In this document: in pieces, positions 49,248-59,001 of the stretch
Layout: the number at the start of each line of letters is the position of its first letter
How positions within the stretch are numbered: position 1 is the stretch's first letter
Assembly: GCA_031398325.1 (NCBI GenBank)
Contig: JANNNB010000241.1
Location: 1 to 63,635, forward strand
Source: Sva-07 sp031398325
GTDB taxonomy: Bacteria > Actinomycetota > Acidimicrobiia > Acidimicrobiales > Ilumatobacteraceae
Length of the DNA: 63,635 nucleotides
Direction: 5' to 3'
Translations under genes and position numbers: made by a program
Notes under the pieces: model-generated
The model's database searches: none
What the model was told of the DNA's origin: nothing
The model's input: only the letters and a program-made list of their open reading frames with translations

Positions 49248-50081
49248 ATGGCCACCGCGTTCTCGTTCCTGGATCGTGCCGTGACGATCGTCGGCATCGT
49301 GAACGTGACGCCCGATTCGTTCTCCGACGGCGGCCGCTTCGTCGACCGCGACCGTGCGGTCGTACATGCGTTGCAGCTCGTCGCCGACGGGGCACATCTC
49401 ATCGACGTCGGTGGTGAGTCGACGCGGCCGGGGGCCAGTGCGGTCACGCCCGACGAGGAGTTGCGCCGAGTCGTGCCCGTGATCGAGCGGCTCGCAAGCA
49501 GCGGCGTGCCCGTCAGCGTCGACACCCGCCACGCATCCGTCGCGAGTGCAGCGATCGCTGCCGGGGCGCTGGTCGTCAACGACGTGACGGGGCTGCGCGA
49601 TCCGCTCATGCGCGAGGTCGTTGCGGGAGGTGGCGTGCCGGCGATCGTGATGCACGCACCGTCGGCCGACATGGCCGAGACGCACCGACACGGCGGCTAC
49701 ACCGACGTCGTCGCCGACGTGATTGCCTTTCTGTCCAGACAGATCGCGTCGGCGCGCGAAGCTGGCGTGGCCGAGGTCGTCGTCGATCCGGGGATCGGGT
49801 TCGGCAAGTCGGTCGACGACAACCTGGCGATCCTGCGGCGGCTCGACGAACTGATCGCCCTCGGATGTCCGGTACTGGTCGGCGCGTCGCGCAAGCGTTT
49901 CCTCGGTGTGCTCGCCGGCATCGACGATCCGACGGGACGTGATGTCGCGTCGGCTGCGGCGCACCTCATTGCCGTACAGCGCGGCGCGCGGGCGATTCGC
50001 GTCCACGATGTGGCCGGTCACGCCCAGGCTCTCGCCGTGTGGTCCGCCATCGAAGGACTCCCCAACGACCGCAGGGTGTGA
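49248..50081 (+). CDS. folP: Dihydropteroate synthase FolP
   Basis: The 277-residue TIM-barrel enzyme has the motifs GIVNVTPDSFSDGG (16-29), LIDVGGESTRPGA, VVDPGIGFGKSVDDN and VGASRKRFLG. It joins p-aminobenzoate to the pterin in folate synthesis. No other folate genes lie beside it, so it may be a second DHPS; the intact motifs argue for activity. Confidence 0.93.
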   Translation: MATAFSFLDRAVTIVGIVNVTPDSFSDGGRFVDRDRAVVHALQLVADGAHLIDVGGESTRPGASAVTPDEELRRVVPVIERLASSGVPVSVDTRHASVASAAIAAGALVVNDVTGLRDPLMREVVAGGGVPAIVMHAPSADMAETHRHGGYTDVVADVIAFLSRQIASAREAGVAEVVVDPGIGFGKSVDDNLAILRRLDELIALGCPVLVGASRKRFLGVLAGIDDPTGRDVASAAAHLIAVQRGARAIRVHDVAGHAQALAVWSAIEGLPNDRRV

Positions 50082-50133
50082 ATGTCGTCGAACCGGGGTA
50101 CTTCGCCGATGTGTTGACCCGAGGAGGTGTCCG

Positions 50134-50670
50134 ATGACCGGATTGACGATGCGCGATTTCGATCTGGCTCGGTCCACCGACATGACGAGCCGACCGGATC
50201 GGTCGGCCGGAGAGCAGATGATCGCAGCCTCGATCTTCGTGGTCGGCACGGTCGCAGTAGCGGGAGTCGGGGGCTGGGTCAACAGCACCGGGATGGACTG
50301 GTACGACTCGCTCGAGCAGCCATCGATCGCTCCGTCCGGAGCGACGTTCGGAATCGTCTGGACGGTCCTCTACGCCATGATCGCCGTCTCCGGATGGTTG
50401 GCGTGGCGCGCCACGACCCAGGTTGCACCGACCGTGACCTGGGCCGTTCAGATGGCCCTGAACCTGGCATGGACGTCGGTCTTCTTCGGACTCGAGACGA
50501 TCGGCGGCGGCTTGATCGTGATCGCCGCCCTGATCGTTGCGGTGGCGATCTCCGCTGGCGTGGCCTGGCGCGTCGCGCGACCGGCGGCACTGCTCCTCCT
50601 TCCGTATCTGGCGTGGGTCTGCTTCGCGGCCGCCCTCAACGCGGCGTACGCGATCGAGAACTTCAGCTGA
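50134..50670 (+). CDS. TspO/MBR family membrane protein
   Basis: The 178-residue protein has five membrane helices and the family's Trp-rich motifs (WYDSLEQPSIAPSGATFGIV, then WTVLYAMIAVSGWLAW and ALNLAWTSVFFG). TspO proteins bind tetrapyrroles and lipids in the stress response. ATG 50134 follows GAGGAGG with a seven-base gap. The next gene overlaps by one base (TGATG). Confidence 0.85.
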   Translation: MTGLTMRDFDLARSTDMTSRPDRSAGEQMIAASIFVVGTVAVAGVGGWVNSTGMDWYDSLEQPSIAPSGATFGIVWTVLYAMIAVSGWLAWRATTQVAPTVTWAVQMALNLAWTSVFFGLETIGGGLIVIAALIVAVAISAGVAWRVARPAALLLLPYLAWVCFAAALNAAYAIENFS

Positions 50671-51803
50671 TGGCGGTCACCACCTCGACTCCTTCGACGA
50701 CGGAACGACCTCGCGGAACCGGCTCGGTCTGGCCGACGCTCGACAAGCTCGCGGCGTATTCGTGGCGACTGCTCGCCGTCGCCCTGGCGATCGTCGCCCT
50801 CGTGTGGCTCACGGGTCAGCTGCTGCTCGTCGTCGTGCCGTGCGCTGTGGCCGGCCTCGTCGCCAGGGGCCTCTGGCCGGTCGCTCGCGCGATGCGGAAT
50901 CGTGGGATGCGGCCTGGCATTGCGGCGACGGTCACCCTGCTGGGGTTCGTGGTCCTGCTGGCCACCGTGCTCGGGCTGGCCGGGGGGTCGATCGCTGGTG
51001 AAGTCGACCAGATCGGACCCACGGTCACGGAGGGGATCGACGACCTCACCGACTGGCTGGTCGATGACTCACCGTTCGACGTCTCGCGGGCAGACGTGGA
51101 ACGTATCCGCGAGCAGGCCAGCGACACCCTGGCGTCGGCGGCCAGCGCCGGGGGCGGCGGGGTTGCGTCGGGCGCGGTGCTGGCCTTCGAGCTGGTCGCC
51201 GGCTCGCTCCTGTCGCTCATCATCGCCTTCTTCCTGTTGAAGGACGGTCACCGGTGGTTCGAGCGATTCGTGCGCGCGTTTCCCGAGCACCGGCGTGAGC
51301 GGGTCGACCGCTCGTTCCGGCGGGGCTGGGATGCCGCAGGCGGATACCTGAAGGGGGCCGCCATCCTCGGCATCGTCGAAGGCGTCGTCATCGGCGCAAC
51401 CCTGCTGCTCGTCGGTTCGAGCCTGGTTGCACCGGTCATGCTCATCACCTTCCTCGCCGCGTTCATCCCGATCGTCGGCGCGGTCGCCGCCGGAGTCATC
51501 GCGACGCTCGTCGCGCTCGTCACGGCCGGCACCGTGCCGGCGTTGATCGTGGCGGGCGTCACCATCGTCGTCCAACAGCTGGACAACGATCTGCTGGCAC
51601 CCGTCATCTACGGCAAGGCCATCCGCCTCCACCCGCTCGTCATCCTGCTCGGGATCGTCGCCGGAGGGGCCCTGTTCGGATTCGTCGGCACGTTCTTCGC
51701 GGTGCCCTTCCTCGCTGTCACGTTGAACGCGTTCGCGGAGTACCGGGACACCGACGGTGAGCAGATCGAGGCACACGATCATGCTGGTATCGTCGGATCC
51801 TGA
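50670..51803 (+). CDS. AI-2E family (PerM-like) transporter
   Basis: The 377-residue protein has about eight helices with the AI-2E family end (FIPIVGAVAAGVIATLVALV, then QQLDNDLLAPVIYGKAIRLH and ALFGFVGTFFAVPFLAVTLN). The name is historical; members move ions or small signals. It is coupled to the TspO gene by TGATG. Confidence 0.85.
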   Translation: MAVTTSTPSTTERPRGTGSVWPTLDKLAAYSWRLLAVALAIVALVWLTGQLLLVVVPCAVAGLVARGLWPVARAMRNRGMRPGIAATVTLLGFVVLLATVLGLAGGSIAGEVDQIGPTVTEGIDDLTDWLVDDSPFDVSRADVERIREQASDTLASAASAGGGGVASGAVLAFELVAGSLLSLIIAFFLLKDGHRWFERFVRAFPEHRRERVDRSFRRGWDAAGGYLKGAAILGIVEGVVIGATLLLVGSSLVAPVMLITFLAAFIPIVGAVAAGVIATLVALVTAGTVPALIVAGVTIVVQQLDNDLLAPVIYGKAIRLHPLVILLGIVAGGALFGFVGTFFAVPFLAVTLNAFAEYRDTDGEQIEAHDHAGIVGS

Positions 51804-51809
51804 TTCCCA

Positions 51810-52205
51810 GTGCCCGCCGACTCCGACCCTCCGCTCGCCCGCGAAGCATCAGCCAGCACGCCTGATTCTCCCCAACCACCGACCCGTCGTGGGCTCGCTC
51901 GTGTGGTTGCCGCCTTGCTGCTCGCCGTCGGATGCCTTTCGGCAGGTGCCGTTTCCTCGATCACCGAGGCGAGTCCCCTTCAAGGTGGCACCGTTCACCA
52001 GCCGCCGGTCGATGATGCAACCCTCGCGGGCTCGACGACGTCTGCGATCCGGCGACGTGCCGTCGGTCTCCGCCAACGACTCGACGACTGGTTCGAGCGG
52101 GTCCGCAGCGTGCATCCGATCCGACGCTCCGCCCAGCCTGCGCTGCAGATGCGGCACCACCTTCGGCCACCCGATCTCCGCGGCCCGACCGTTCTGCGCC
52201 TGTAG
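51810..52205 (+). CDS. Hypothetical membrane-anchored protein
   Basis: The 131-residue protein starts with GTG and has one hydrophobic stretch (VVAALLLAVGCLSAGAV, ~32-48) after a Pro-rich N-terminus, then an Arg-rich tail. It could be a signal-anchor or lipoprotein (VGCLSAG). The weak sequence features leave it uncertain. Nothing else is seen between 52206 and 52379. Confidence 0.4.
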   Translation: MPADSDPPLAREASASTPDSPQPPTRRGLARVVAALLLAVGCLSAGAVSSITEASPLQGGTVHQPPVDDATLAGSTTSAIRRRAVGLRQRLDDWFERVRSVHPIRRSAQPALQMRHHLRPPDLRGPTVLRL

Positions 52206-52379
52206 ACGCTGTCCCGACCGCCGTCTCGCATACCCGTGGTCGGCGCTGCCGCTCCGAGTCGATGCTGCTCGTCGGTCCTGTGTTCGCCTGCTGTCTCCCG
52301 ATCCGTTCCCGTCCGAAAGTACTTCCCGTGTATCGAAAACCCTGCCCGATCCCCGCCGCCGAGAGAAACACCTCCAGCG

Positions 52380-53705
52380 ATGTCTGATGTTCTCCCACAG
52401 CTGGGGCTCGTGTTCGTGCTCGTCGTGATCAACGCCGCGTTCGCCGGTACCGAGCTGGCGCTCGTGTCGTTGCGCGAGGGCCAGTTGCAGCGGCTCGAAG
52501 TCCAGTCGTCGACCGGTGCCGTGCTCGCCGGGCTGGCCCGCGAACCGAATCGCTTCCTCGCCACCATCCAGATCGGCATCACCCTCGCCGGGTTCCTTGC
52601 ATCCGCCGCAGCCGCGGTATCGCTCGCCGAACCGCTCGAGGAACCGCTGAGCTTCCTCGGTGGCGCCGCGCAGCCGATGTCGATCGTCGTCGTGACACTG
52701 CTGCTGTCGTACGTGACGCTCGTGTTCGGCGAACTCGCGCCGAAACGCATCGCCATGCAGAAGGCAGAACGCTGGGGCATGGTCATGGCCCGGCCGCTCG
52801 CATTCCTCAACAAGATCACTCGACCGATCGTCTGGCTGCTCTCGCTGTCGACGAACCTGGCCGTGCGCATCATGGGCGGCGATCCCGACCAGCAGCGCGA
52901 GGAGGTGACCGAGGAGGAGCTGCGCGAGATGGTCGCGGCCCAGGTCACGTTCACGCCACACCAGCGCGTGATCATCGATGGCGCGTTCGAGATCGCCGAT
53001 CGCACGCTCGACGAGGTGCTCGTCCCGCGCAGTCAGGTGTTCGTGCTCGATCCGGCGCTCACCGTCGATCGGGCGTTGGAACTCCTGAAAGAGTCAGGCC
53101 ACACCCGGGCGCCGGTCGCCGCCGGTCGGAACCTGGACAACGTGGTCGGTTTCGTGCACCTCCGACAGCTGGTCGGAGGCGGGAACGAGGAGATCTCGGG
53201 TCTCGCCCTGGAAGCGCCGATATTCCCCGAGGCGGCGCGGGTGTTGACCGCGATGCGTGAACTCCAGCTGAAGCGGGCCCAGATGGCCGTCGTGGTGAAC
53301 GAGCACGGGGGCGTGGCCGGCATCGTCACGATGGAGGATCTCATCGAGGAGCTCGTCGGCGAGATCTACGACGAGACCGATCCCGATCTCACGACCGTCC
53401 GGCACGAACCGGACGGCACCATCGTGCTGCCCGGCACGTTCCCGATCCACGACCTCCACGACATCGATGTCGGGCTTCCCGAGGGCGACTACGCGACCAT
53501 CGCCGGTCTCGTGTTCGAACAGCTCGGGCGTATCCCGTCGGTCGGCGACCACGTGGTCATCGCCGACTGGCACGTCGAGGTCCGATCCATGGAGCGCCAC
53601 AGCATCACCGAAGTCGCACTTGCACCCGCCCTCTCCCCACCCGTCCCCGAACCCCAGTCTCCCGAAACCCGCTCGCCCAAACCCACAACTGAGGAGTTGT
53701 CATGA
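52380..53705 (+). CDS. CorC/CNNM family membrane protein (HlyC/CorC-type)
   Basis: The 441-residue protein has the DUF21/CNNM membrane domain (about 5-180), two CBS domains (about 215-330) and a C-terminal CorC_HlyC domain (about 345-420). Such proteins export or regulate Mg2+, Co2+ or other divalent ions. The stop overlaps the terC ATG (ATGA), implying a joint metal-homeostasis role. Confidence 0.88.
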   Translation: MSDVLPQLGLVFVLVVINAAFAGTELALVSLREGQLQRLEVQSSTGAVLAGLAREPNRFLATIQIGITLAGFLASAAAAVSLAEPLEEPLSFLGGAAQPMSIVVVTLLLSYVTLVFGELAPKRIAMQKAERWGMVMARPLAFLNKITRPIVWLLSLSTNLAVRIMGGDPDQQREEVTEEELREMVAAQVTFTPHQRVIIDGAFEIADRTLDEVLVPRSQVFVLDPALTVDRALELLKESGHTRAPVAAGRNLDNVVGFVHLRQLVGGGNEEISGLALEAPIFPEAARVLTAMRELQLKRAQMAVVVNEHGGVAGIVTMEDLIEELVGEIYDETDPDLTTVRHEPDGTIVLPGTFPIHDLHDIDVGLPEGDYATIAGLVFEQLGRIPSVGDHVVIADWHVEVRSMERHSITEVALAPALSPPVPEPQSPETRSPKPTTEELS

Positions 53706-54826
53706 TCCTGTCCCCGTCCGCTCTCGTCGCCGCCGAGAGCGCCGCCGACGAGAACTTCGCCTCGTTCGACGTGCCTGCCTGGGCATGGATCGCACTCGTC
53801 TCGGTGATCACCGTGATGCTCGTGGCCGACCTGTTGCTCGTGCACCGAACGGCGCATGTGATCACGATCAAGGAGGCGGCGATCGAGTCGGCAGTCTGGA
53901 TCTCGATCGGTCTGCTGTTCGGGCTCGTGATCCTGGCCTGGCAGGGCGGTCAGGCGGGTGGCGAGTACTACGCAGGCTTCCTCATCGAGAAGAGTCTGTC
54001 GATCGACAACGTCTTCGTGTGGGCGGTGATCTTCTCGTTCTTCGCCGTGCCCCGGGAGTACCAGTTCCGCGTGCTGTTCTGGGGCATCTTTGGCGCCCTC
54101 GTGATGCGCGCGATCTTCATCTTCGCCGGCGTGGCACTCATCGAGAACTTCGAATGGGTGCTCTACATCTTCGGTGCGTTCCTGCTCTACACGGCGGTGA
54201 AGATCGCTCGCCACGACGAGAACAAGCAGGTCGACTACAACAACAACATCGCCATGCGGATGGTGCGCAGGATCGTGCCCACGACCGATCAATACGACGG
54301 TCAGAAGCTTTTCACCCGCGTCAACGCCAAGCGTGTGGCGACCCCGCTGTTCGCCGTGCTCGTGCTCATCGAGGCGACCGACGTGGTGTTCGCGGTCGAC
54401 TCCGTGCCAGCCGTCCTCGCCGTGAGCCGGGAACCGTTCATCGTGTTCGCCGCCAACGCGTTCGCCATCCTGGGGCTGCGCGCCCTGTACTTCCTGCTCG
54501 GCGGCATGCAGGGCAAGTTCCGCTTCCTGAACATCGGTCTCGGCGTGATCCTGGCTTTCGTCGGCATCAAGATGCTGCTGATCGGAGATCCGTTCAACGT
54601 GCACCTGCCGACCTACATCTCGCTCGGCTTCATCGCCGTCGTCCTGACGGTGTCGATCCTCTGGTCGGTTCGCGCCGACCGTCGCGATCGCGCCCTTGGC
54701 GTCGTCCCGCCCCACGGGCTGCCCGTCTCCGACGCAGCGACCATCGATGAGCAGGGTGGCGTCGACCCGGAGCGTCCGGCCGTCGTCGCCGTGTCGGAGG
54801 ACGACGAGCGCGGCGGCACTGCGTAG
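53702..54826 (+). CDS. TerC/Alx family integral membrane protein
   Basis: The 374-residue protein has about nine helices and the motifs GGQAGGEYYAGFLIEKSLSI, DNVFVWAVIFSFF, and LIEATDVVFAVDSVPAVLAV with conserved Asp/Glu. Alx/TerC proteins handle Mn2+ or other metal export and load metals on exported enzymes. The acidic C-terminal tail (about 330-374) is probably cytoplasmic. Coupled to the CNNM gene. Confidence 0.88.
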   Translation: MILSPSALVAAESAADENFASFDVPAWAWIALVSVITVMLVADLLLVHRTAHVITIKEAAIESAVWISIGLLFGLVILAWQGGQAGGEYYAGFLIEKSLSIDNVFVWAVIFSFFAVPREYQFRVLFWGIFGALVMRAIFIFAGVALIENFEWVLYIFGAFLLYTAVKIARHDENKQVDYNNNIAMRMVRRIVPTTDQYDGQKLFTRVNAKRVATPLFAVLVLIEATDVVFAVDSVPAVLAVSREPFIVFAANAFAILGLRALYFLLGGMQGKFRFLNIGLGVILAFVGIKMLLIGDPFNVHLPTYISLGFIAVVLTVSILWSVRADRRDRALGVVPPHGLPVSDAATIDEQGGVDPERPAVVAVSEDDERGGTA

Positions 54827-54975
54827 GCGATCGACGCAGGAGACGATGGTGATCGTGCCCGCCCGGAAGGGGTTCCTCTTCGGCGACGATTGAAGGGGTA
54901 GCAGTTGGTGTCCTGCCCACCGAGGTCCTAGTGTGAGGGTCGCTTAACGAATCTTCACTGGGAGGACCTCCATAC

Positions 54976-56082
54976 ATGGGAAACCACACTCGACTCGCTG
55001 CGGTCGTCGTTGCCGGGCTGGCGCTCGTTGCGTGCGGAAGCGACGAAGCTGACGATTCGGCCTCCACCGACGCGCCCGCCGTGTCGGACGCCTCGTCCGG
55101 AACCGTGGCGCCAACGCCCGATGCCCCGGCGGGTACCGACGGCACGGCAAGCGTCGACGGAACGGTCACCGTGTACTCCGGTCGGGGAGAGGATCTGGTC
55201 GGACCGCTCCTCGCGATGTTCGAAGAAGAGACCGGCATCGACACCGAGGTCCGCTACGGCGACTCGGCCGAGATGCTGTTGCTCATCCAGGAGGAGGGCG
55301 ACAACTCGCCGGCTGACGTCTACTACTCGCAGGGTGCCGGCTTCCTCGGCGAGCTGTCGTCAACGGGTGGACTCGCCGAACTGCCGACCGAGCTGCTCGA
55401 TCAGGTCCCCGAAGGCCTTCGCTCGCCGGGCAACGACTGGCTCGGATTGTCCGGCCGGGCACGAACGGTCGTGTACAACACTGATGAGCTGACCGAAGCC
55501 GACCTTCCCGCCACGATCCTCGGCTACACCGACCCCGAATGGTCTGGACGCATCGGGTATGCGCCGACCAACGCGTCGTTCCAGGACTTCGTGACGGCGC
55601 TGCGCTCGATCGAGGGCGAGGACGCAGCCCGGGCGTGGCTCGAAGGGATCGTCGCCAACGGTGCGGTGCCGTACGAGAACAACACAGCCGTCGTCGAAGC
55701 GGTCGCTGCCGGCGAGGTCGACGTCGGGTTCGTGAACCACTACTACCTCTACCGCTTTCTCGCCGAGGATCCCGATTTCCCGGTGGCCAACCATTTCGGT
55801 GGCGAGGACGATCCGGGCTCACTGATCAACATCGCCGGCGCCGGAATCCTCGCGACCACCGACGAGTCCGAGGGGGCGCAGGCGCTCGTGGAGTTCCTCC
55901 TGTCGCCCGCCGCCCAGGAGTACTTCGCCACCGAGACGTTCGAGATCCCGGTCGTCGAGGGTTCGCCGAGCCCGGAGGGTGTGCCCGCGTTGGACACACT
56001 CACGTACCCGCCGTTCGACCTGAACCAGCTGCTCGACCTGCAAGGAACGGTCGCGCTGTTGACCGAGGTCGGCGCACTCTGA
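54976..56082 (+). CDS. Fe3+-type ABC transporter substrate-binding lipoprotein
   Basis: The 368-residue lipoprotein has a lipobox LVAC at about 16-20, a Thr/Asp-rich linker and a FutA/FbpA-like binding fold (TVYSGRGEDLVGPLLAMFEE, then DVYYSQGAGFLGEL and VDVGFVNHYYLYRF). The paired tyrosines in NHYYLYR are the usual Fe3+ ligands. It begins the iron uptake set. I saw no clear IdeR/Fur box upstream. Confidence 0.88.
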   Translation: MGNHTRLAAVVVAGLALVACGSDEADDSASTDAPAVSDASSGTVAPTPDAPAGTDGTASVDGTVTVYSGRGEDLVGPLLAMFEEETGIDTEVRYGDSAEMLLLIQEEGDNSPADVYYSQGAGFLGELSSTGGLAELPTELLDQVPEGLRSPGNDWLGLSGRARTVVYNTDELTEADLPATILGYTDPEWSGRIGYAPTNASFQDFVTALRSIEGEDAARAWLEGIVANGAVPYENNTAVVEAVAAGEVDVGFVNHYYLYRFLAEDPDFPVANHFGGEDDPGSLINIAGAGILATTDESEGAQALVEFLLSPAAQEYFATETFEIPVVEGSPSPEGVPALDTLTYPPFDLNQLLDLQGTVALLTEVGAL

Positions 56083-56104
56083 CCCAGAGGGCACCGGGGC
56101 GAAC

Positions 56105-57838
56105 ATGACCACCGCACTGCTCGACGAGCCGCGTCCGACGGCCGTCGAGCAGTCGCGCCCGCGAGCTGGTGTCGGCGAGTCGCTCGGCGGGTTCACCATC
56201 GTGCGTGGCCTCGCACTGCTGGTGGCGTTCAGTGCCGCCGTTCCGCTGGTGTACCTGGTCGTGCGGGTGTGGGAACTGGGCTGGTCCGAGACGTGGGCGA
56301 TCGCATCGTCGGCTCGTACGCGCGAGGTGTTGATCGACACCCTGGTGTTGGCCGGCGCGGTGACGACCGCTGCAGTCCTGATCTCCGTACCGCTGGCCTG
56401 GCTGACGACGCGAACCGACCTCCCCGGGCGGCGGATCTGGGTCGTGGTGACGGCACTCCCGCTGGCGATACCGACCTATGTCGGAGCGTTCGCGATGATC
56501 GGCGCGCTGGGCCCGCGCGGGATCGTGCAGGGCTGGCTCGAGCCCCTCGGTGTCGAGGAGCTGCCATCGATCTATGGATTCGGCGGAGCCTTCGCGGTGC
56601 TCACCTTGTTCACCTACCCGTACATGCTCCTGACCGTCCGCGCCGCGTACCGTCGGCTCGATCCGAGCCTCGAGGAGGCGAGTCGCACGCTCGGTCATGG
56701 CTCGTTCTCGACGTTCATCCGAGTGGTCGTGCCGCAGCTGCGCCCCTCGATCGCCGCCGGGTGCCTTTTGGTCGGTCTCTACGTGATGTCCGACTTCGGG
56801 GCCGTCTCGATGCTGCGCTACGACACGTTCACGCGAGCCATCTATCTCCAGTATCGGGGCGGGCTCAATCGCAACACCGCCGCGGTCCTCGGGCTGATCC
56901 TGGTGATGCTCACGATCGTGCTGCTCGCCGCCGAGCAGCGATTCCGTGGCCGTGAGTCGCTCCATCGGCTCCACGGGTCGGGTGCCCGTACCGCTCCGAC
57001 GATTCGCCTCGGGGGGTGGCGGTGGGCCGCCTTCGGAGGGTGTTCACTCCTCATGCTGCTCGCCCTCGTCGCCCCGATGGGAGTCATCGCCTACTGGTTG
57101 TGGCGGGGGGCCCAGGTGGGTGAGCCGCTCGTGCCCGAGTGGTCGCTCGTCGCCAACAGCCTCCGTGCCTCGGTGCTGGGAGCCGTGTTCACCGTGCTCG
57201 CGGCGTGGCCCGTGGCGCTCCTCAGTGCCCGCTCCGTCGGGCGCTACTCGCGGTTCGTCGAACGGCTCTCGTGGTCCGGGCACGCGTTGCCAGGCATCGT
57301 CGTCGCACTCTCACTGGTCGCGTTCGGTGCGCGCCGGCTCCCGTGGGCGTATCAGACCCTCGGGATGCTCGTGTTCGCCTACATGGTGCTGTTCCTGCCG
57401 CTCGCGATCGGAGCCATCCGCACATCGCTGCTGCAGATCACGCCCTCGATCGAGGAGGCGTCACGGCTGCTCGGGGCGGGGCCGTTCCAAACGTTCCGTC
57501 GGGTCGTCCTGCCCCTCACCCGGCCCGGGGTCGCCGCGGCGGGTGCGCTCGTGTTCCTGACCTGCATGAAGGAACTGCCGGCCACCCTCCTGCTCGCCCC
57601 GACGGAGTACGGCACGCTCGCGACCCGGGTGTGGACCGCGTCGAACGAGGCATTCCTGGCGCGGGCGGCCGCACCGGCGTTGGCGCTGGTGCTGTTGTCG
57701 TCGCTGCCGATGGTCGTACTCGTGCTGCGCGAATCGGAACGACGCGAGCACGTACCCGCAGAGGTGGCCGGTCGCGCGCTTCAGCCGTCGGCGAACGACG
57801 GCATCGGGACCGACGCGGCCCTCACGGCGACGCGCTGA
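56105..57838 (+). CDS. Fe3+-type ABC transporter permease (fused two-domain)
   Basis: The 577-residue permease has two BPD_transp_1 domains (about 70-280 and 345-560), each with an EAA-like loop (EEASRTLGHGSFSTFIRVVV and EEASRLLGAGPFQTFRRVVL). It pairs with the upstream lipoprotein. Its 3' end overlaps the convergent ATPase gene by 58 bp, a striking layout. Confidence 0.9.
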   Translation: MTTALLDEPRPTAVEQSRPRAGVGESLGGFTIVRGLALLVAFSAAVPLVYLVVRVWELGWSETWAIASSARTREVLIDTLVLAGAVTTAAVLISVPLAWLTTRTDLPGRRIWVVVTALPLAIPTYVGAFAMIGALGPRGIVQGWLEPLGVEELPSIYGFGGAFAVLTLFTYPYMLLTVRAAYRRLDPSLEEASRTLGHGSFSTFIRVVVPQLRPSIAAGCLLVGLYVMSDFGAVSMLRYDTFTRAIYLQYRGGLNRNTAAVLGLILVMLTIVLLAAEQRFRGRESLHRLHGSGARTAPTIRLGGWRWAAFGGCSLLMLLALVAPMGVIAYWLWRGAQVGEPLVPEWSLVANSLRASVLGAVFTVLAAWPVALLSARSVGRYSRFVERLSWSGHALPGIVVALSLVAFGARRLPWAYQTLGMLVFAYMVLFLPLAIGAIRTSLLQITPSIEEASRLLGAGPFQTFRRVVLPLTRPGVAAAGALVFLTCMKELPATLLLAPTEYGTLATRVWTASNEAFLARAAAPALALVLLSSLPMVVLVLRESERREHVPAEVAGRALQPSANDGIGTDAALTATR

Positions 57839-58842
57839 CCCCGTCCGAAACGTGGAGGTCCGGCCGTCCGGATGCGCACGGACGTGCCGTCATCGAGTTC
57901 GACCATGCTGACGTGGTCGTGCCCGTAGTACTCGACGAGATCGACCGTGCCGCCGCCCGGGCCGGCGGGAACGTCATCGACGATCCCGACCAGTTCGATC
58001 TGCTCAGGCCGTACGAGCACGTCGACGGGACCGGTCCGAGTCGTGTTCAACAGCAGCGGCCCGAGCGCCGAGTCGGCGGTCTCGCCGGTGGCCATCGCCC
58101 GAACGAGGTTGGCTTCGCCGACGAAATCGGCCACCCAACGCGAGCTCGGCGCCACGTAGATCTGGTCCGGCGTGTCGTGCTGTTCGATGCGACCTTCGTG
58201 CATCACCGCGACGCGGTCTCCGAGAACGAAGGCCTCCTCCTGGTCGTGCGTGACGAAAACCGTGGTGATGCCGAGTTCACCGAGGAGGCGATGCACTTCG
58301 GTGCGCACCTGCACCCGAAGTGTGGTGTCGAGGTTCGAGAACGGCTCGTCGAGCAGGATCGCACGGGGTCGAGGGGCGAGCGCCCGTGCGAGTGCGACCC
58401 GCTGCTGTTGGCCGCCCGAAAGGGTCGATGGCAGCCGGTCGCGCAAGCCGCCGAGACCGACGAGTTCGAGCGTCTCGCCGACGCGAGGGCCGCGACGCTC
58501 GTCGCGTGACAGCCCGTACTCGATGTTCTCGCCGACGGTCATGTGGGGGAACAGTGCCCAGTCCTGGAACACCATGCCGATGCGTCGTTGCTCGGGCGCG
58601 ACGTGGAGCCCGGGTGCCGCAACCGTGGTCCCGCCGATCGACACCACTCCGTCGTCCAGTCGCTCGAGGCCGGCGATCGATCGCAGCAGCGTCGTCTTGC
58701 CACACCCGCTCGGACCGAGCAAGGCCACCGTCTCGTGCTCGTCGACGTCGAGGCTGACCGAGCGGAGTACCTCGGCGTTGCCGAACCGCTTGACCGCGTC
58801 GACCACCTCGATGCCGCGCCGTCGGTCGTCCACGGGCCGCAC
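57781..58842 (-). CDS. Fe3+-type ABC transporter ATPase (FbpC-like)
   Basis: The 353-residue protein has Walker A GPSGCGKTT (43-51), Q-loop VFQDWALFPHMTVG, signature LSGGQQQR, Walker B ILLDEPFSNLD, H-loop THDQEEAF and a C-terminal TOBE-like domain. It should power the adjacent permease. It is on the opposite strand, converging with the permease; the last 19 codons of each gene are mutually antisense. Confidence 0.9.
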   Translation of the reverse strand: MRPVDDRRRGIEVVDAVKRFGNAEVLRSVSLDVDEHETVALLGPSGCGKTTLLRSIAGLERLDDGVVSIGGTTVAAPGLHVAPEQRRIGMVFQDWALFPHMTVGENIEYGLSRDERRGPRVGETLELVGLGGLRDRLPSTLSGGQQQRVALARALAPRPRAILLDEPFSNLDTTLRVQVRTEVHRLLGELGITTVFVTHDQEEAFVLGDRVAVMHEGRIEQHDTPDQIYVAPSSRWVADFVGEANLVRAMATGETADSALGPLLLNTTRTGPVDVLVRPEQIELVGIVDDVPAGPGGGTVDLVEYYGHDHVSMVELDDGTSVRIRTAGPPRFGRGQRVAVRAASVPMPSFADG

Positions 58843-59001
58843 GCTACCTGCGGCCCGTGGACAGACGGATCGACCCCTCGGTTCACGTTGGTATCAGGGT
58901 CTTGGTGCGCAGGCGCCCAGTTCTGGTGTCGCAAACGTCGGATTCAGGGAAAGTTGACTGGTTCGGTCGGGATTGCGGCACGCAACTGCCAGACTTCGGA
59001 G

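Noticed and set aside
54827..54975. IdeR/Fur box upstream of the iron lipoprotein
   Set aside because: I looked for the usual 19-bp TTAGG/CCTAA-type symmetry and found none.
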